A stretch of 64,000 nucleotides of DNA from Panagrolaimus kolymaensis. Lineage: Eukaryota > Nematoda > Chromadorea > Rhabditida > Panagrolaimidae. The translations under genes and the position numbers were made by a program. Under the pieces are notes generated by a model, which was not told the DNA's origin, made no database searches, and was given only the letters and a program-made list of their open reading frames with translations. Location of the stretch: NCBI GenBank assembly GCA_028622995.1, contig JAJQJQ010000002.1, positions 12,772,001 through 12,836,000 on the forward strand, in the 5' to 3' direction. Each line of letters opens with the position of its first letter. Within the stretch, counting starts at the first letter, position 1. Below are positions 59,211 through 64,000 of this stretch, piece after piece.

Positions 59211-61985
59211 AAAACTTTGAAGCTCTCCGACTTTTTATAAATAAAAGTTGTGAATAAAAATAATTTATTTTCCTTAATTTTTGGAATTTTTTACACCCGT
59301 TTTTTACTATTTCAAATGCCCTTTACCTCCATTATTAATTTTTTTAAATTTAAAACATTGTTGCATCCTTCATTGGTGAATAAAACTTTGAAGCTCTCCG
59401 ACTTTTTATAAATAAAATTTTTGAATAAAAATAATTTATTTTCCTTAATTTTTGGAATTTTTTACACCCGTTTTTTACTATTTCAAATGCCCTTTACCTC
59501 CATTATTAATTTTTTTAAATTTAAAACATTGTTGCATCCATCATTGGTGAATAAAACTTTGAAGCTCTCCGACTTTTTACTAAAAAATAAAAAGCAGAGA
59601 AAATATTTATTTTCCTTAATTTTTGGAATTTTTTACACCCGTTTTTTACTATTTCAAATGCCCTTTACCTCCATTATTAATTTTTTTAAATTTAAAACAT
59701 TGTTGCATCCTTCATTGGTGAATAAAACTTTGAAGCTCTCCGACTTTTTATAAATAAAAGTTGTGAATAAAAATAATTTATTTTCCTTAATTTTTGGAAT
59801 TTTTTACACCCGTTTTTTACTATTTCAAATGCCCTTTACCTCCATTATTAATTTTTTTAAATTTAAAACATTGTTGCATCCTTCATTGGTGAATAAAACT
59901 TTGAAGCTCTCCGACTTTTTACTAAAAAATAAAAAGCAGAGAAAATATTTATTTTCCTTAATTTTTGGAATTTTTTACACCCGTTTTTTACTATTTCAAA
60001 TGCCCTTTACCTCCATTATTAATTTTTTTAAATTTAAAACATTGTTGCATCCTTCATTGGTGAATAAAACTTTGAAGCTCTCCGACTTTTTATAAATAAA
60101 AGTTGTGAATAAAAATAATTTATTTTCCTTAATTTTTGGAATTTTTTACACCCGTTTTTTACTATTTCAAATGCCCTTTACCTCCATTATTAATTTTTTT
60201 AAATTTAAAACATTGTTGCATCCATCATTGGTGAATAAAACTTTGAAGCTCTCCGACTTTTTACTAAAAAATAAAAAGCAGAGAAAATATTTATTTTCCT
60301 TAATTTTTGGAATTTTTTACACCCGTTTTTTACTATTTCAAATGCCCTTTACCTCCATTATTAATTTTTTTAAATTTAAAACATTGTTGCATCCTTCATT
60401 GGTGAATAAAACTTTGAAGCTCTCCGACTTTTTATAAATAAAAGTTGTGAATAAAAATAATTTATTTTCCTTAATTTTTGGAATTTTTTACACCCGTTTT
60501 TTACTATTTCAAATGCCCTTTACCTCCATTATTAATTTTTTTAAATTTAAAACATTGTTGCATCCTTCATTGGTGAATAAAACTTTGAAGCTCTCCGACT
60601 TTTTACTAAAAAATAAAAAGCAGAGAAAATATTTATTTTCCTTAATTTTTGGAATTTTTTACACCCGTTTTTTACTATTTCAAATGCCCTTTACCTCCAT
60701 TATTAATTTTTTTAAATTTAAAACATTGTTGCATCCATCATTAGTGAATAAAACTTTGAAGCTCTCCGACTTTTTACTAAAAAATAAAAAGCAGAGAAAA
60801 TATTTATTTTCCTTAATTTTTGGAATTTTTTACACCCGTTTTTTACTATTTCAAATGCCCTTTACCTCCATTATTAATTTTTTTAAATTTAAAACATTGT
60901 TGCATCCTTCATTGGTGAATAAAACTTTGAAGCTCTCCGACTTTTTATAAATAAAAGTTGTGAATAAAAATAATTTATTTTCCTTAATTTTTGGAATTTT
61001 TTACACCCGTTTTTTACTATTTCAAATGCCCTTTACCTCCATTATTAATTTTTTTAAATTTAAAACATTGTTGCATCCTTCATTGGTGAATAAAACTTTG
61101 AAGCTCTCCGTCTTTTTACTAAAAAATAAAAAGCAGAGAAAATATTTATTTTCCTTAATTTTTGGAATTTTTTACACCCGTTTTTTACTATTTCAAATGC
61201 CCTTTACCTCCATTATTAATTTTTTTAAATTTAAAACATTGTTGCATCCTTCATTGGTGAATAAAACTTTGAAGCTCTCCGACTTTTTATAAATAAAAGT
61301 TGTGAATAAAAATAATTTATTTTCCTTAATTTTTGGAATTTTTTACACCCGTTTTTTACTATTTCAAATGCCCTTTACCTCCATTATTAATTTTTTTAAA
61401 TTTAAAACATTGTTGCATCCTTCATTGGTGAATAAAACTTTGAAGCTCTCCGACTTTTTATAAATAAAATTTTTGAATAAAAATAATTTATTTTCCTTAA
61501 TTTTTGGAATTTTTTACACCCGTTTTTTACTATTTCAAATGCCCTTTACCTCCATTATTAATTTTTTATAATTTAAAACATTGTTGCATCCTTCATTGGT
61601 GAATAAAACTTTGAAGCTCTCCGACTTTTTATAAATAAAAGTTGTGAATAAAAATAATTTATTTTCCTTAATTTTTGGAATTTTTTACACCCGTTTTTTA
61701 CTATTTCAAATGCCCTTTACCTCCATTATTAATTTTTTTAAATTTAAAACATTGTTGCATCCTTCATTGGTGAATAAAACTTTGAAGCTCTCCGACTTTT
61801 TATAAATAAAAGTTGTGAATAAAAATAATTTATTTTCCTTAATTTTTGGAATTTTTTACACCCGTTTTTTACTATTTCAAATGCCCTTTACCTCCATTAT
61901 TAATTTTTTTAAATTTAAAACATTGTTGCATCCTTCATTGGTGAATAAAACTTTGAAGCTCTCCGACTTTTTATAAATAAAAGTT

Positions 61986-63353
61986 GTGAATAAAAATAAT
62001 TTATTTTCCTTAATTTTTGGAATTTTTTACACCCGTTTTTTACTATTTCAAATGCCCTTTACCTCCATTATTAATTTTTTTAAATTTAAAACATTGTTGC
62101 ATCCTTCATTGGTGAATAAAACTTTGAAGCTCTCCGACTTTTTACTAAAAAAAAAAAAGCAGAGAAAATATTTATTTTCCTTAATTTTTGGAATTTTTTA
62201 CACCCGTTTTTTACTATTTCAAATGCCCTTTACCTCCATTATTAATTTTTTTAAATTTAAAACATTGTTGCATCCTTCATTGGTGAATAAAACTTTGAAG
62301 CTCTCCGACTTTTTATAAATAAAAGTTGTGAATAAAAATAATTTATTTTCCTTAATTTTTGGAATTTTTTACACCCGTTTTTTACTATTTCAAATGCCCT
62401 TTACCTCCATTATTAATTTTTTTAAATTTAAAACATTGTTGCATCCTTCATTGGTGAATAAAACTTTGAAGCTCTCCGACTTTTTACTAAAAAAAAAAAA
62501 GCAGAGAAAATATTTATTTTCCTTAATTTTTGGAATTTTTTACACCCGTTTTTTACTATTTCAAATGCCCTTTACCTCCATTATTAATTTTTTTAAATTT
62601 AAAACATTGTTGCATCCTTCATTGGTGAATAAAACTTTGAAGCTCTCCGACTTTTTATAAATAAAAGTTGTGAATAAAAATAATTTATTTTCCTTAATTT
62701 TTGGAATTTTTTACACCCGTTTTTTACTATTTCAAATGCCCTTTACCTCCATTATTAATTTTTTTAAATTTAAAACATTGTTGCATCCTTCATTGGTGAA
62801 TAAAACTTTGAAGCTCTCCGACTTTTTACTAAAAAAAAAAAAGCAGAGAAAATATTTATTTTCCTTAATTTTTGGAATTTTTTACACCCGTTTTTTACTA
62901 TTTCAAATGCCCTTTACCTCCATTATTAATTTTTTTAAATTTAAAACATTGTTGCATCCTTCATTGGTGAATAAAACTTTGAAGCTCTCCGACTTTTTAT
63001 AAATAAAAGTTGTGAATAAAAATAATTTATTTTCCTTAATTTTTGGAATTTTTTACACCCGTTTTTTACTATTTCAAATGCCCTTTACCTCCATTATTAA
63101 TTTTTTTAAATTTAAAACATTGTTGCATCCTTCATTGGTGAATAAAACTTTGAAGCTCTCCGACTTTTTACTAAAAAAAAAAAAGCAGAGAAAATATTTA
63201 TTTTCCTTAATTTTTGGAATTTTTTACACCCGTTTTTTACTATTTCAAATGCCCTTTACCTCCATTATTAATTTTTTTAAATTTAAAACATTGTTGCATC
63301 CTTCATTGGTGAATAAAACTTTGAAGCTCTCCGACTTTTTATAAATAAAAGTT
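61986..63353. repeat. Four consecutive AB dimers (342-bp units)
   Basis: Positions 61986, 62328, 62670 and 63012 each start an A monomer followed by a B monomer. All four B monomers share the private variant CTAAAAAAAAAAAAGC, not seen elsewhere in the array. The 342-bp dimer is therefore a locally amplified higher-order unit. Confidence 0.85.
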
Positions 63354-64000
63354 GTGAATAAAAATAATTTATTTTCCTTAATTTTTGGAATTTTTTACAC
63401 CCGTTTTTTACTATTTCAAATGCCCTTTACCTCCATTATTAATTTTTTTAAATTTAAAACATTGTTGCATCCTTCATTGGTGAATAAAACTTTGAAGCTC
63501 TCCGACTTTTTATAAATAAAATTTTTGAATAAAAATAATTTATTTTCCTTAATTTTTGGAATTTTTTACACCCGTTTTTTACTATTTCAAATGCCCTTTA
63601 CCTCCATTATTAATTTTTTTAAATTTAAAACATTGTTGCATCCTTCATTGGTGAATAAAACTTTGAAGCTCTCCGACTTTTTACTAAAAAATAAAAAGCA
63701 GAGAAAATATTTATTTTCCTTAATTTTTGGAATTTTTTACACCCGTTTTTTACTATTTCAAATGCCCTTTACCTCCATTATTAATTTTTTTAAATTTAAA
63801 ACATTGTTGCATCCTTCATTGGTGAATAAAACTTTGAAGCTCTCCGACTTTTTATAAATAAAAGTTGTGAATAAAAATAATTTATTTTCCTTAATTTTTG
63901 GAATTTTTTACACCCGTTTTTTACTATTTCAAATGCCCTTTACCTCCATTATTAATTTTTTTAAATTTAAAACATTGTTGCATCCTTCATTGGTGAATAA

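Larger units (their letters stand above)
35959..64000. repeat. 171-bp tandem satellite array, about 164 monomers
   Basis: The array starts at 35959 within TGAAGCTCTCCGAC and continues unbroken past the right edge. Each monomer has a nearly invariant part (ending with CCGACTTTTT and containing ACACCCG and CATTGTTGCATCC) and a variable block of about 37 bp directly after CCGACTTTTT. Block type A starts ATAAATAAAAGTTGTG, type A' has AAAATTTTTGAA in its place, and type B starts ACTAAAAAATAAAAAGCAG. All are 171 bp except three 172-bp copies. Differences elsewhere are scattered single substitutions. There is no other sequence inside the array. Unit length is near one nucleosome-plus-linker repeat, as in many centromeric or heterochromatic satellites, but a function is not shown. 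Confidence 0.98.

Noticed and set aside
35991..63857. Many near-identical 110-281 codon ORFs
   Set aside because: They are the 171-bp satellite read in its open frame; they stop at every A monomer, start at arbitrary ATG/TTG codons and have AT-driven composition.
35959..64000. CRISPR array
   Set aside because: Repeats are contiguous with no unique spacers and the genome is eukaryotic.
35959..64000. CENP-B box in the monomer
   Set aside because: I looked for the TTCG...CGGG core pattern and did not find it in the consensus monomer.

Overview
The window is nuclear DNA of a nematode. The evidence is very AT-rich sequence, genes split by short introns with GTAAGT-type donors and TTTTAG/TTTCAG acceptors, and nematode-typical families: an srh/str-type chemoreceptor, a DUF1679/CHK-like kinase, a secreted protein with MIG-18-like fibronectin type I repeats plus an ShKT-like domain, and a clear mec-3 LIM-homeobox orthologue. 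The species cannot be named from sequence alone. All exon models are hand-read from splice signals and reading phase; no search or transcript data were used.

Positions 1-36000 are ordinary gene space. From left to right: the 3' part of a CHK-like kinase (+); a single-exon 7-TM chemoreceptor (+, 4206-5291); a small two-exon membrane protein with a leucine-rich motif (+, 6431-6955); a two-exon multi-pass membrane protein (-, 7293-8219); a structured, tRNA-like, relatively GC-rich element (9796-10008); a gene-poor 4 kb stretch holding one orphan terminal exon; a three-exon four-TM protein (+, 14337-15983) whose second intron carries a 496-bp element with terminal inverted repeats; a nine-exon secreted FN1/ShKT protein (-, 16289-19350); mec-3 (-, 21246-22991, seven exons); two tiny Cys-rich ORFs (-, about 23.8 and 24.5 kb); an eight-exon membrane protein with a long disordered tail (+, 28235-32725), with a second tRNA-like element in intron 3; and a ten-exon gene with several lesions (-, 33560-35949), unrecognised and probably a pseudogene.

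From 35959 to the right edge (28 kb, continuing beyond the window) there is only a 171-bp tandem satellite, about 164 monomers. Monomers fall into three types (called A, A' and B here) that differ mainly in one block of about 37 bp. They are arranged into higher-order duplications of 2052 bp and about 5.1 kb and a run of AB dimers. The only length change is one extra base in three monomers. The array starts 9 bases upstream of the start codon of the decayed ten-exon gene, so that gene's entire visible 5' flank is satellite.

The genes do not form an operon or a shared pathway. Several encode surface or sensory functions (chemoreceptor, mec-3, secreted matrix-type protein). The most unusual material is the satellite and its relation to the decayed gene, the two related tRNA-like elements, the inverted-repeat element and the Cys-rich micro-ORFs.
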